A stretch of 64,000 bases of DNA from Pomphorhynchus laevis (GCA_012934845.2 WNNJ02003241.1:124001-188000); one strand, 5' to 3'; shown: positions 10,537 to 21,960, counted from the stretch's first letter. Notes: generated by a model not told the origin, from the letters alone. Translations and numbers: made by a program.

Positions 10537-11592
10537 TCAAGGAAGCCAACTTTTGTTTAGAAGATGATCTCTTCTTAGAACGGGGGCTCTCTTTGAAGAG
10601 GTAAGAATCGTCGATGGAGGAGAACGGGACTCCTCGAATTTCGCTATCAGATGGTTCATTAAGGCTCGAATCTCGTCTTTATATGTCTGTAGTCTTGCGT
10701 CAACAATTTTGAAAATGTCGGTGTCCGACATACCATAACCGTTTGAATTGGATAAGCTGGCAGCGGCAAAGTGGGCCGGTTTGACCGGTGCCCCACAATG
10801 CCTTAATTTGTATTCTTTGAAGATAGGACATCTAGACCAGGCCGGGTGCTGACCACCACAATTGGAACACAGAGGGGGGAGAGAACATTTCCCCTCATGG
10901 ACTTCGGAAGAGCTGCAAACCCCACACGTATGGGGCCTAGTACAGTTCGAGGACCAGTGCCCCCAGAGGTGGCACCCATTGCAATGGGGGTATGTTAAGT
11001 CATCAGCATCTACGATATTGAAAGAAAGATTGTACCCCAGAAAGGGGTTACATTTGCTTTTAGCCAGACATTCCGCCTGATCGACTGCGGTAGAACAGAA
11101 TGCTATTGGTATAGCCTGGCCTTTCTTGCCCAGGATTGGGCGAATATTATGAATTTTGAACTCAGATGTGAGAGCAATGATATCTTCCTCCGTTGCGAAT
11201 GGCGGAAAATTATTAATTTTCAAAGTCGCCTGAATAGGCCTGTAAGTAGTTGACCCAAATTCTTTTAAGTGTGTTTCGAAAAATTCTAGGTACGATGCTG
11301 CCAGATCTGGACAGCTGAAAGAAACCCTGATTTCGGAATCTAAATATTTTATCGAATTAAATAGAATTCTCTTCTTATAAGAGCTTGTAAACTCTCTCAG
11401 AAAAATATTGAAAAGATTCTTCCTTTCAAATGGTTGAAGAAGTCTGATTATTACCAGATTCACCACTTTAGGCACAGGAGGGAGTTCTCCATCTGTGCTT
11501 GAGATTAAAAAATTAGACGAAATAGGACTAACCTTGTTTTCTTTGGCTTGAAAATTCGATGTTACATTGGAAATACCTGAGTTCCGTTCCAT
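10537..11592 (-). CDS. LINE-J1 ORF1: RNA-binding protein with CCHC knuckles
   Basis: I start at the internal Met (MERNSGIS, 351 residues) because the 35 residues upstream, which are open back to 11697, are hydrophobic and low-complexity (MLFFCFVLKLVLF); the longer start cannot be excluded. The middle part is an RRM-like or gag-like region (TLKINNFPPFATEED). Three Cys-His knuckles follow: CNGCHLWGHWSSNC, CGVCSSSEVHEGKC and CSNCGGQHPAWSRC. The C-terminus is basic. In jockey- and I-type elements this protein coats the element RNA. It lies 171 bases upstream of ORF2. Related broken versions are at 29700-30709, 28800-29797, 51420-51960 and 54598-55833. Confidence 0.85.
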   Translation of the reverse strand: MERNSGISNVTSNFQAKENKVSPISSNFLISSTDGELPPVPKVVNLVIIRLLQPFERKNLFNIFLREFTSSYKKRILFNSIKYLDSEIRVSFSCPDLAASYLEFFETHLKEFGSTTYRPIQATLKINNFPPFATEEDIIALTSEFKIHNIRPILGKKGQAIPIAFCSTAVDQAECLAKSKCNPFLGYNLSFNIVDADDLTYPHCNGCHLWGHWSSNCTRPHTCGVCSSSEVHEGKCSLPPLCSNCGGQHPAWSRCPIFKEYKLRHCGAPVKPAHFAAASLSNSNGYGMSDTDIFKIVDARLQTYKDEIRALMNHLIAKFEESRSPPSTILTSSKRAPVLRRDHLLNKSWLP

Positions 11593-11699
11593 ATTAGCTT
11601 GATTTTGTAAGTTGTTTGAAGCACCGATGGTAAATTTTTCTACGTGAAAAACGAAATTGAACAACACCAATTTTAAAACAAAACAGAAAAAAAGCAAAC

Positions 11700-12005
11700 A
11701 ACAAAATTCATAAAAGTCATAACTACATGTTACTCGTAGCTACTTTTCATAACAAAAAGTAACACTTTAAAGTAAATTCTTCATCCACTTAACAATCATC
11801 ATCAGCGTCGCGGCTGTAAGTAGAGCGTGCGCGATTACCTTCAGCCGGGCAACGATGATCAGCTCGCCACATAACGTCGTCGGAAAACGTTATCGATTTT
11901 TTTGTCGTTTCTTTCGTCCGTCGTGTTTGTTGCAATATTCGTCACGGGTATCGCAGTTCTTCACTAGAGTGCGCTTTAGTTGAAGCTTCTCATCGGCGTT
12001 GCTGC
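11700..12005 (-). other. Probable 5' UTR of LINE-J1
   Basis: This tract has many CpG-containing words and a higher GC content than its surroundings, in contrast to the AT-rich flanks. No open frame is present. Its position directly upstream of ORF1 on the minus strand suggests the LINE-J1 leader and internal promoter, but the boundary with the next tract (12008 onward) is not defined. Confidence 0.4.
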
Positions 12006-12007
12006 CG

Positions 12008-12751
12008 TCAATAATAGATAGCAGAATATGTTGCATAGCAGTCCGCGAATTTGCCGACAGTTTGTTCACTGCTAGTTGCCGAATTCAGTGTTTGGGATTT
12101 ATGTGGCATCACTTCTACGACTGCACCCTGTTCGCTTATTTGATCACTGTACTGTTTGCACAATTGCTGGTAGTATATGTCATCGAAGCCGAGCTTACTC
12201 TCCAAATCCTGAATATCAATAAGAAACGAATCCAGAACAATATGGTCTTTCCCGTCAACGTGATAAAAACTAGACGATTGAATTGGGTTGATGTTATGAA
12301 ATGGGGTTTGGGTCAACAGGCTCTTGTCTTTCACTGGCTTATGCTGTTCTGTATCTGATAAATGTTGTTGAATATCGGTCTCACTAGTTCTACAAAGCGA
12401 AATGCTTTCTTTAGACCGATTACCACCAATCCGGCTCATTGATACCAGCTTGTCAATTGTAGCAAAATCGTTGTAGGTATAGCTATTAAAACCACGTCTC
12501 CGAAGTGGTTTCCCGCGGCGTTTGCCAGGTGGCACCGCACCCTTGCCTCCTATTTTATCAATATTTTCTAATGGTCATTGCTGAGTAATCATTATCCAAT
12601 TCGTTGAGCTAGCATTAGCTTCCCTTAATTGTTGCTTTGGTTAATTTTCTTAATAGTGATGTCCTCCGAGTTACTTCTTGGTGACAACCAATCAACGCAC
12701 GTGTTTAAGTGTCCAGTATTTGATGCTTGATCGTCGATGTCAATGTGAAAT
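12008..12751 (-). pseudogene. Host-like minus-strand coding tract of unknown function, probably broken
   Basis: On the minus strand, a pyrimidine-rich tract ending TTTTAG (12752-12757) is followed from 12751 by a coding-like reading (FHIDIDDQASNTGHL to KKINQSNN). A frame change near 12630 leads to REANASSTNW, and after one TGA (near 12570) to a long open stretch ending at 12008. That stretch is rich in basic residues at its start (PPGKRRGKPLRRRG) and acidic or Gln-rich later. I do not recognise the protein. The two lesions suggest a relic, or else further tiny introns that I cannot place. The open part without a Met start is at 12008-12568. It lies between LINE-J1 and LINE-R, which may have disrupted it. 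Confidence 0.4.
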
Positions 12752-12856
12752 CTAAAACAACAAAATCAAAACAAAATCATAAAAAGTGATAAAAACATGA
12801 ATTGAATAATTAAAATAATGATAGATATAATGATAAAATAATAATGATAAAATAAT

Positions 12857-12886
12857 AATTATTTGGAGAGTAAGCTCCAAATAATT
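12857..12886. repeat. Perfect 12-bp palindrome, 6-nt loop
   Basis: AATTATTTGGAG is followed by AGTAAG and then its exact reverse complement. It overlaps the next palindrome by four bases. Confidence 0.9.
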
Positions 12887-12909
12887 AATTACTAATAGAG
12901 TAATTAATT
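12883..12909. repeat. Perfect 11-bp palindrome, 5-nt loop
   Basis: AATTAATTACT is followed by AATAG and then its exact reverse complement. The arms are AT-rich, so chance is less unlikely than for the other palindromes, but it directly adjoins 12857-12886. Confidence 0.85.
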
Positions 12910-12983
12910 AATTAAAACAAAATCTCAGAGCAATGAGAAAACATACGAATTGAAAAAATAAAATAATATTAATCATCAATGTT

Positions 12984-13015
12984 ACAGAAAAAATTGTATA
13001 GTTTGTGATATTTCA
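12984..13015 (+). repeat. 32-bp fragment of PLE-A 5' coding region
   Basis: It matches the start of the PLE-A 5' copy (22124-22155) with one difference (AGAAAAAATTGTATAGTTTG core). It abuts the 3' end of LINE-R. A minus-strand copy of the same segment is at 45470-45505. Confidence 0.65.
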
Positions 13016-15409
13016 GTATCGTTAAGTAGGAAGGTTTCCGTCTCGAGTGACCTCTAACAGGCACGTTGCACTGCACAGCTTAAACGCTGCAAGAGGAAAT
13101 TGGCAGCTCTTCGATCATATGTTGCCACCATCAACATATTGCCCAGTTTTGTCAAAAAATTCGAAGTTATTGGCCCGGCAGCACCAATTGTGTCGATCGC
13201 CAACGGCACAAATTTATATTGCGATTCGTCAATACATGTATATTTGGCCTTATTTCGATCTTCTGCCAATCTAGCGACCTCCCCGACCCCAGAGACCGCA
13301 CTACGCAAATGACTGGCAGCAAGAATGTGGAAACACGTAAAGTCCCATACTAGCAAACGTCCCCTTTCCCATGGGACTAGTGAAGCACCGTCCGGTCTCT
13401 TTCCGTAGTTTCTGCAGAGCCCGATTGATTCAAGGCGGGACGGGATACCGGATGTGGCAAGGGCGCTACGAATAAGTGTGTTTACAGCACTGTGCCGATT
13501 GTGCCGAGAAACCACTCTGGGGCAGTCTAGCCCGTGAATACCAGAGGGGTCTGATACGACGCCGCACTCACACTTAAATGAAACCGAGTTGAGAATACCG
13601 AGGCGGAGGGCTGATGCAAGACAGATTGAACTGTCGTCTAGTTTTGTGCCCATCGAAGCTATCGGTAGGGCATTAAGGAATGCGCCAGACCATCTGGTAG
13701 ACGCAGCTAGCAAGCGGGCCCGATCTTTGGGAAAGGCGCATGAAGCTGTCAGGTGTCGGAATTCCTTCTCAAACAATGGGGTTGTCCAACGTTTTTGCAA
13801 GGTTGTATCCGTTGGAACAGTCAGATCGAATTTAGTGGTCCAACTCTCTGATGCCGTTCGGTAGGTTAAGGTCACTAGCGCCTGAGCGATTTGCCAAATG
13901 CTCTGGGATTAATAGCGCAGTTAAGTCCTTCGTGCGCGAAACAGATGAACAAAAGGCCGGTATAGATAACTCTTCCGCACGCAAAACACCCAGTCCACTC
14001 ATCTTAACAGGTAGCGAGGCTTGACGCCAGGCTATATCAGAGAGCCTGAGGTTAAGGATTTCCTCCAGAGAACTGCGAACTTCCACGTCGAAGGCTTTCA
14101 CGAGGCCGCTTGTATAACACGGTGCGCAGCGTAAAAGGAAGTTGATATTTGGCAGCGTCAAACAATGTCGAAGTATAAAGAAGACGTCGTACTTCGCAAG
14201 TTTTGTGAGCTTTCGGCCTACCTGCTGAAGTTATGTGATAGTCGATTCCAAGAACATATCGAGGTGAAATCCGGCGCAAAGCGGAGCGCCTAGCAAGTCC
14301 GCGGATGACACATCACATACTTTTACGTTTAGCATTATATCAAGTAGAGGTTGAATATAGGTACCGCTTTTAGAAATCACTTGGCATTTGTCTGGCAGTA
14401 AGAACAATCCAATTTTTGCTCCTTGAGTTCGAATGTGTTCGATATCATTGATTAGAGTGTAAACTTCTCCCCCTATGCAGCAGTCATCCAGATACCAAAC
14501 AGCTAATGGTGACAAAAGGCTGTGGGTCAGACTGTTGATGGTAAGTGAGAACAGAAGAGGACCGAGAGGATCCCCTTGTTGTACTCCCTCTTTTGAATCA
14601 ATCACATTGTCCTCGAAGAGAAGTGTGCTTGGGTAATCGTTGCACATTTCCACGAAGTCCTGGATCCCCGGGATTTCCTTCTTCACAACCTGAAGGGCTG
14701 CGCCCCTGCTGATTGAGTTAAAGGCATTTTCGAAGTCTAACTTTACCATCGCTGAATTGCCTACCAAACCGTGTTCAGTAAAACATCTCGCTGCATGAAT
14801 TGCGGCCTCGACACCCCCGGGCACACCGACGCCAAGTTGATTTGGAAGAAGCATGTCAACCACTCTCTCGGTAGCAAATCTGCAAGCCACCTTAGCAGCT
14901 AGCCGGCGGAAGGTACACCCAACAGCTATAGGTCTGACACCACCGTTCCCTTTTACGAAAGCCAGAAGCTTGGCTCCGCATAATATAGACCTGATCGAGG
15001 TTGCCGCTTTACCCGCAAGGATGTTACTTGTTAGCTCACAATTAGATTTCAGTAGTATGTATCCTGCGGAACCACTCGAACGAATAACTAGGTCACGTAG
15101 ATGAGAAGGACTCAGACCATCAGCGCACCCAGCAGAAGACGGTGGAAATGACAGGTGAGCCGACAAGACAGAAGGACCCGAAATAAGTGGACCTAAATCG
15201 AGATTTGACCGCGGACGTGCGCAGCTTTCATTATAAAGTAACCGCCGTTCTGGATGTTTGCGACGCAAAAGCTCGATAGCCTGCTCGTCCGCACTCAACA
15301 GCTGGTTGTTATCGGCAAGCAGTCGTACCGCTCCACGAATATCACCATCCTCCAACTTTTCAGAAACCTTGTTTCGAAGTTGATCATCCCGGTGATATAC
15401 AGGTTAAGT
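13016..15409 (-). pseudogene. LINE-R: non-LTR retrotransposon with RT and restriction-like endonuclease, broken
   Basis: Four overlapping minus-strand frames cover one protein: 15355-14231, 14279-14052, 14161-13832 and 13875-13054, implying at least three frameshifts. The RT part has GGVRPIAVG, LDFENAFNS, GVQQGDPLGPLLFS and a YLDD active site. The C-terminal part has a Cys-His cluster (CECG, HGLDC), RHNRHSAVN, GKRPDG and a following WDFTC, which matches the CCHC plus PD-D layout of restriction-like endonucleases in R2-type and related elements. The N-terminus begins MEDGDIRGAVRLL, and the sequence ends abruptly at a palindrome (15410-15457), so the 5' end is missing. The exact clade is uncertain. 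Confidence 0.8.
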
Positions 15410-15457
15410 TGGACCGTTGTTTACTCATCACGGATGTGATGAGTAAACAACGGTCCA
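15410..15457. repeat. Perfect 22-bp palindrome, 4-nt loop, at the LINE-R/rpt360 junction
   Basis: The arms 15410-15431 and 15436-15457 are exact reverse complements around GGAT. The right arm is ordinary rpt360 sequence, also seen near 15796-15821 and, inverted, at 48006-48030. The left arm is therefore the extra, templated copy. It sits exactly where LINE-R ends. Confidence 0.95.
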
Positions 15458-16012
15458 GCATTTCTTACGAAATACATCATTTATACTAAATGGTGTTGCT
15501 TGATATACTAAACTTTGATTCACGACTTTCGGTCATCATGTTACTTCTAGACGACCAATGAGTACCCGGCAACACTCATCAGTAGAATGAAGTACTCACT
15601 GGTCGTGCCGGTTGCCTGTGTGACATTGTGAATGAAGACATTTCCGACACTTTGCTTAATTGTCTGAGGCTTACACTCTTTACCAGATCGAATTGCTGTG
15701 CGGACCATTCTTAAACACTAGGCAGAGGTTGTTGCTGAATTGTCGCTGCACTCGTTAGATTTTTAATAGATACGGTATGTATAATAGTGGTGCACGGATG
15801 TGCTGAGTAAACAACGGTCCAGGATGTTTACGAAATTCGCCATTAATAGAAAATGGTGTTTCTTAATATACTGGACTTTAATTCACGACTTTCAGTCACC
15901 ACGTCACTTCTAGACGACAACTTTATCATCGGAATGATGAAGTACCCGACAACACTCATCAGTAGAATGAAATTCCCACTGATCGTTTTGGTTGCCTGTG
16001 TGGCATTGTAAG
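15432..16012 (+). repeat. rpt360, one full and one partial tandem unit
   Basis: Two units are offset by 364 bases (CGGATGTG at 15431 and 15795). Each reads CAACGGTCCAG, then ATGGTGTT, a CACGACTTTC block, TCTAGACGAC, CACTCATCAGTAGAATGAA and GTTGCCTGTGTG. The first unit can form a 13-bp hairpin (GACCAATGAGTAC, 15558-15570, against GTACTCACTGGTC, 15597-15609). No protein is encoded. Minus-strand copies are at 45565-46110 and 47985-48390. The nature is unknown: a satellite or the terminal part of a retroelement. Confidence 0.75.
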
Positions 16013-18155
16013 CAGATGTTTCAATTTAACGTAATTTCTTAAGTAATTTAAAAAATATTAATATAATTTATATTTATCTAAAAACTAATTTAATTATGTA
16101 ATGTAAATCGCTATTTGCTGTTTAAAGCATTTGTAGTTATTAATTTTTACGCTGAAGTTATTTGTACTGTTTTTTTGACTCGCTAGTTTATCGAATAATT
16201 CTTTAAATTTTATTTAAAACTTTTGCAATTATATTGATTTTGGAGTTGTTAACAATTTAAATATATCTTAAATACATATTATGTAATCAAAATAATTATT
16301 GCGCCTGCGAATTTTGCCATGCCAGCTTTATGTGATCTATAGTTTTTAACATTTATTTGCCAAATTGAACATTAAACTTATAGTCCACACCCAAAATAAT
16401 AATTTTGCTCATTCAAAACTAACTCGTCACCAAAATTAACATATAAGGTCTAACGTTATCTAGCCTAAAATTTTATTTTTTCACGCTCCCGTATCTTTCT
16501 ATAGAGAAAAATCGGATTACGCAAAAAAATTATTTTGAAAATTTTCCGTTTTCTTACTTGCCAGCATTCTGAACTTAATAACTTTTTACATATACAGCTT
16601 GGTAAATAGTGAAAGAGGGTCATTCGCTGCTGCAGAAAGAATATATCTGAACTCATTGATATTTGACAGCCTGAGTAATTGCTATCCTAAAGTTCTAACA
16701 TTTGTCTCTCAATTTGCTCTTCATCTTTTAAATGCGGTAATTGTATTTACATCTTAACTGTAAATCGTTCAAAATTGCATTCGTGTCAAACTTGACATAT
16801 TTCATTTTAACTAAATGAAATTATAATACGAATATTTATTATTTTTTACAAGTTGCTAGCTTTCAACTGCTTGTCCTGTTCAAACATTAACTGAAATTGT
16901 ATATTTAAAAAAATGAAATTGTATACTGAAATCGTATACCAAAAAATGTATTTTTGTCTTTTAATGTCATTTTTTATTTAATATCATTAACTAAAATCAA
17001 CTTTTCAAGTCGTAGTGCATTTCTCGTTTTTTTACTTTCTATCTTGCAAATTTTTGCGTTTTTATTGAACAAATTAATGTTTAAAGTGTGAAACATTTTG
17101 TGAAATTTCAGTTTATTTTCCGAACAATTAACGGTGAATCTGACCATGACATTTAAACTTTAATTTTTAAAATCTTGTTAAGATTAAACATTTGATCACC
17201 AAATTGAATGTTCAAAATTTTTTAATTGTGCTCTTTTATACAAACTCATCATGCGAACTGAAATTTACTAATTAAGTGTAAATTCACTACAAATTGCATT
17301 TATCATTTTTCTTTATGCGTTTTAATCGATTAAGGTCATCTTATGATTTAAATCGTTACCTGCCAATGGGTCCAATTATGTGGTTTATAATTTCCTATTG
17401 TTAACCCCGCCGAAGCCGGTACACAACTCTTATGAAATAGGGTGATATAAACGGAATTTCTTAGCTCTTAATGTCATTGAGATAAGTTCATAAAAGACTG
17501 GTCCGTCAAATGTCCAATTAAACCTTAACATGAAATGTCTGATCGGACACCCCTATCTCGACTTGTGGAACTTTGTGGTTAAATTCAATTAGGAACTGGT
17601 TGCATACGACCAATTAGAATGGAGGAGATTATATTCCAGCCACATCTCGCTGACAATGCATCCTTAAATTCCTTAGAATTTAGAAAGAGACCTGTTATCC
17701 TTCCTGACCGTTTTAACCATGATAAAGCCCAAAATGTGCTTGCGTTTTTAATTCTTGTAGTATGAATCAATTAATTCTATTATACATTGCTTTGATTTTA
17801 ATTGTCTCTTTTCATATATCGTTTATTATGTTCTGCTCATCAATTAGATCATTTATAATTCAACCCATATATTACAGGTTGGAACAATCTTCGCTCTTTT
17901 AACTCCTTTTTAATCTTTGCAGCATCTTCCATTTCATTCTTATCTTCTGATGTCAATCGAGATTAAAAGGCATCAAATTCCAATTTATTATCAACTTGAA
18001 TCTTTTTAGTTTTGTTTTTATAAGCCTTATATTGTAATTATTATTCACGACATGTCTTAGCCTTTGGGATTTTTAGACAAATCAGAAGAAATAAAGAATA
18101 AAAATAATGTTTCTCATTCATATTGATACCGTAATAAGCGCAATCTGTTGGTTGG
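16013..18155. other. AT-rich intergenic stretch
   Basis: No gene is recognised in these 2.1 kb. Short open frames (16465-16656 and 17585-17770, both minus) have no recognisable content. Bases 17400-17760 have a more balanced composition and may be old retroelement sequence, but no motif could be assigned. Confidence 0.45.
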
Positions 18156-18158
18156 ATC

Positions 18159-18370
18159 CATTATAATATGTTCAAACAAACTTTACGTTTGAACATATTA
18201 TAGTTTGAGAGAGCAGCAATTTCCTCTGGCAACGAATTTCAACCAATTTTAACGAATTTTTTGTGAGATAAAGTCCACGACTTGGCCAACCAACCATGTG
18301 AACGTTTATACAGAGTCCAACTGTGCCTAAGCGAGCCTGATGGTCGAAGACACAAATCTAGAAGGGTATC
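18159..18370 (-). pseudogene. C-terminal fragment of a LINE ORF2
   Basis: The minus strand reads CLRPSGSLRHSWTLYKR, WTLSHKKFVKIG, a stop, NSLPEEIAALSNYNMFKRK and VCLNIL followed by a stop. The pattern of an aromatic or basic stretch, then N-S-L-P-E-E, then F-K, is the standard end of CR1- and L2-type ORF2 proteins. One in-frame TGA breaks it. The rest of the element is not recognisable upstream. Confidence 0.6.
18162..18202. repeat. Perfect 16-bp palindrome, 9-nt loop
   Basis: The arms at 18162-18177 and 18187-18202 (TATAATATGTTCAAAC and its complement) flank AAACTTTAC. It coincides with the last codons of the LINE ORF2 fragment on the minus strand. Confidence 0.9.
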
Positions 18371-19095
18371 CTATCACTTTGTGAATCATCGCTCAAATGG
18401 ATAAAATGTTAAGTAAGACAAGCTTAAGCCTCACATGAATTAAATCTAGCATCGTAAAAAGCATATTATACGAGTAGCCTTTAAAATCAATGTACACATG
18501 ATATCTACATCATATATGGATAGATGAAAGTTATCGTTTATTATTATATTCTGCTCCTCAATTAGATCATTTCTATTCAATCTATATATTACATGCTGGC
18601 ACAATCTCAATGAGTTTATATAATTTGAATCATTAGATCTGATATTCGTCCAATGACTAATCCATTGGAAAATTATTAGAAAAATTGAAAAAATTGTATT
18701 TTACCAATCTGATTGAGTACATGTAACATTTATTAAGTCCTACTTTTTTACGTTGCTTTTTCGGTATCACCATATAGTTTAGTTGACTCACACTAAACTT
18801 ATAACGGGCCATCCAGCAGCATCTCACAGTGAGCTGCCCTGTTTAAGGCGGTTGCAGGATAGAACAAGATATATAAAGATCTGCCACCTTCACTCCACGA
18901 CTACGCAATGTACGGATTATATGTCCCTCCTCGTGTATATTGTATCAAATCTATACGGCGCTGATACACTTCTTGAAACTGACGTGAAATTATATTTGCT
19001 GAAGAAGGTGTGACTCAAGTCAATCGGTTGACAATGGTGATTTTAAATAGTTGATACTGATCCATTATTAATAAATAATTATTGGAGCTGGATCT
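18371..19095. other. Unassigned spacer
   Basis: Bases 18783-19013 hold a 76-codon plus-strand open frame (MTHTKLITGHPAASHSEL) in a patch of more balanced composition. It has no domain I recognise and no splice or poly-A context. The remainder is AT-rich. Confidence 0.35.
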
Positions 19096-19099
19096 ATTC

Positions 19100-21960
19100 A
19101 GCGCTTGTTCTTACTCGAACGATTATGGCTATTTCTAATCGTTCTGCTTTACTTACGTGCCCGTCTACTCAGTCGCCTGTATCAATCCGTATGTTCAGTT
19201 TACCTCATCAAAATTATTTCCATTTACCTACTAGTTGCGTAGGCCCCAACGTCTTCTAATTCGGATCTTTTTGCATCAATCAATTCAGCTTCAGACAATA
19301 TTGATCATGTTAGTCAAATTAATATTTCTATGAATTTACCACCAATTACGTCTAATGTTCCTTCATCCAACCGTATTTTCAAAACTTCATTAGAAGTAAG
19401 GAGTATTATTTCACCAATGCACTCCGCTAATTATTTCTATCCAACTCGTCCTCTTCCATCGTCTGCAACCAGAATATTTAAGCTTACTGCGATCAATCCT
19501 ACAGATTCACAACGCTAACGATTCCCCTCACGTAATAGGTACATTATTATATTGAATGTCAAGGTCTTCGACTCCTTTAACTTAAATCCATGTCGATGCT
19601 GATGTCTTTGCGTTTCGATCTCTCATTTCGATAATCTTAGCTGCTGATAATCAATTTCTCTTCAATGACATCTCTCCTATTTATATACATCGTCATACAT
19701 CAAGCGTTTCTGCGTCCCGATTAACTCGTCCTCCACTCTACTCCTCTCTTCATCATCTACTTGTCGCGTCCTTCCTGATCGGTTCCCGTCTGAAATCTCA
19801 GATTTCCTTTACTCGTAAAGTAAAACGTCTACGTGAAATTAAAGGAGAATATTCTCTTACAATAAGAAATGTAAATGAAAATTTTCGTGTTGTTCACAAT
19901 CGTCCGAAAATTCGATGGCGACCAGTTTCTTCTCCTCGCCTCCTTCTCTAGACAATTTTGATTATCGCTTTATCGCGTTGGTCTATTCAACATTCGTTCT
20001 ATCCAAAATAAAACTGACCTTCTCAACACATCTGCTCAACAATCGCTTGTTGAGCAGATGTGGGATTGTCGCCTTTGCTCGTGCTATTTCGTTCTCATAA
20101 AAGTTAATTGTTCTCTAGCATCAGAATCTTTTGAAGATTCTTGGATCTTCCTTAGCTGATCTTCTTTCTTATTGTAAACTTTTCGCACTACCACTGTTTA
20201 CACTGTGTGATTTCAAAATCCGATTGGACCGCTCTTCTGATTCAGATTCCATCAAAATTGTAAACATTATTTCTGAATATAATATTCAATTTACCTCGGA
20301 CCCCTCTTACTCATATACTTGGCGTTACTCTTAATAAAATTGCAACATAGGTTCAGTTTGTCTACACATGCGTCATTTAATATCTCAGATTTTAATCTCT
20401 CTGACCAATTTCTACTTACCCTAAATCTTACTAATCAGCTTGCTTTCTCTCGAGTCTCGCCTACCTTCAATCAACTGTGAAATTTCTCAATCTTATTATT
20501 TTTCGATCTGCTATTCTTGGCTCTGCTATTGTGTCGCCTATTGCGCCTTTCCTTTTCATCGATTTCCTATTCTCTATATTTGACTCTGAGCTGACAACAA
20601 TTCTCGATTACATATTACCTCGCTGATCACACTCGTAAGCGTTCTCGAAGCACACCATGGTTTGATTCTGATTGCAATTTCTAAGCGCCGCATGCGTCAC
20701 GCCTTTCGAATTTATCTCCGTTTCTTCAAACGAGTTTTTACTTCTGTCTCCTCCGAGTATCGTGATGACTACGTAAATATTCGTCGTTAATATTACTCTC
20801 TCCTACGAAGTAACTGCACACTCTTCTGACAGAATAAACTCACTTCTTCGTATACTTAACGCACTTCAAACTCACTCCTCTAACGTTCTTCAATACCTAG
20901 TAACATCAATCCAAACTCGCTTTCTTCTTATCTTCAATCTTAATATGCCAATAATTTATCATCTATCAATTCAACTCTCCAATGATCAACTGCCTCAACA
21001 CAATTTTCTCTTCCGGAACTTTACTATCTCCTTTCCGTTTCTTCTAACGAAATTTCAAAAGTTCTCCTTTCATTGCCAACAAATATTATCATGCCCACCA
21101 TCTTCCTAGCATCTTGCCATTAGGTATCTCGGCTTTTGACAATCTTATTCAATTCTTCTCTCCACAGCGGCACTGTTCCGTCAACTAGATATCCGCCATT
21201 GTTCGTCCACTTCTGAAAAAGCACTCTGGACATTTCACTACCGTCGTCATATCGTAATATATATTTTCTTCCAACCTTATAAACTCTGCGAACGTCTTGT
21301 GTTAAATCAGGTTAATACCTATCTTCTATAGTCAAATTGTTATCCCCCCGTTTCAATCTGTTTTTCGTTCTAATCATTTCACTGAACTAGCGTGTCACAA
21401 AGTATTTGGTGATCTTCTACAATCACGACAGGAAAAACTTTGTAGCGTCGTAATCTCTCTCGACCTCTCATATGCATTCGACATCCTCGATCATTATATT
21501 CTTCTTTATCGGCTTCATGACTATGGATTCACTAATTCCGCTGTAACCTGGTTTTCCTCTTATCTACCTGACCGTTCTTTCAATGTTTATTCAGCTTCTT
21601 TTGTCTCTCAACCGTATTTTCTCGCACAAGGTGTTCCTCAATGCACAGTTCTAGGTCCCGTTCTTTTCTCCCTTCTTCTCAGTGATCATACTTCAATAAC
21701 CAGAACACAATTTTCATGTTATGCAATATGTTGATGAAATTCTTCACGACTATTATCTATCCTTCTCTCAAATCAATGATATTGCATCCACTTTCTCCGC
21801 TTGCCTCTTAGCTGTTTCCCAGCACCTTTCTTCGCTTCGCCTATCATTCAATCCTGCAAAGTCCAAAATCATGTGGATAATATTCTCTTACCACAACATT
21901 ACTCCACCTACCGTATACATCTACTCAATCATTCTCCCCGTCGTAAATGATATCTTATTA
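19100..21960 (+). pseudogene. LINE-C copy 1 (CR1/L2-like), heavily broken
   Basis: Coding remnants run in order in shifting frames. An ORF1 C-terminal part includes RFPSRNRYIIILNVK and IYIHRHTSSVSASRL near 19500-19720. An ORF2 start reads LFNIRSIQNKTDLLNTSAQ near 19990. An endonuclease end includes TRKRSRSTPWFDSDC near 20630-20680. The RT has VISLDLSYAFDILDH near 21450, a GVPQ block near 21630 and a Y(V)D-E in place of YADD near 21725, then LRLSFNPAKSKIMW. At least eight stops or frameshifts are present. The C-terminal end is missing after about 21960. It is the same family as 62690-64000. Confidence 0.75.
20027..20062. repeat. Perfect 16-bp palindrome, 4-nt loop
   Basis: CACATCTGCTCAACAA is followed by TCGC and its exact reverse complement. 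It lies in the ORF2 N-terminal coding remnant of LINE-C copy 1. Confidence 0.92.

Larger units (their letters stand above)
7812..12000 (-). mobile_element. LINE-J1, intact jockey/I-like non-LTR retrotransposon
   Basis: It has two non-overlapping open frames on the minus strand. ORF1 (CCHC knuckles) is followed after 171 bases by ORF2 (APE endonuclease plus RT without a visible RNase H), the usual layout of jockey-like elements. The higher-GC tract at about 11700-12000 upstream of ORF1 probably includes the 5' UTR. The short 3' UTR is A-rich when read on the plus strand (7790-7900). The outer limits are estimates because no target duplication was identified. It is the only LINE-J copy here with both frames open, so it may have been active recently. 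Confidence 0.75.

Noticed and set aside
13054-13875. Apparent independent 273-residue enzyme
   Set aside because: Its CCHC and PD-D layout is the endonuclease end of LINE-R, continuous with the RT pieces upstream.
18783-19013. Plus-strand 76-codon open frame in a GC-richer patch
   Set aside because: No domain, splice signal or poly-A context; probably old repeat sequence.
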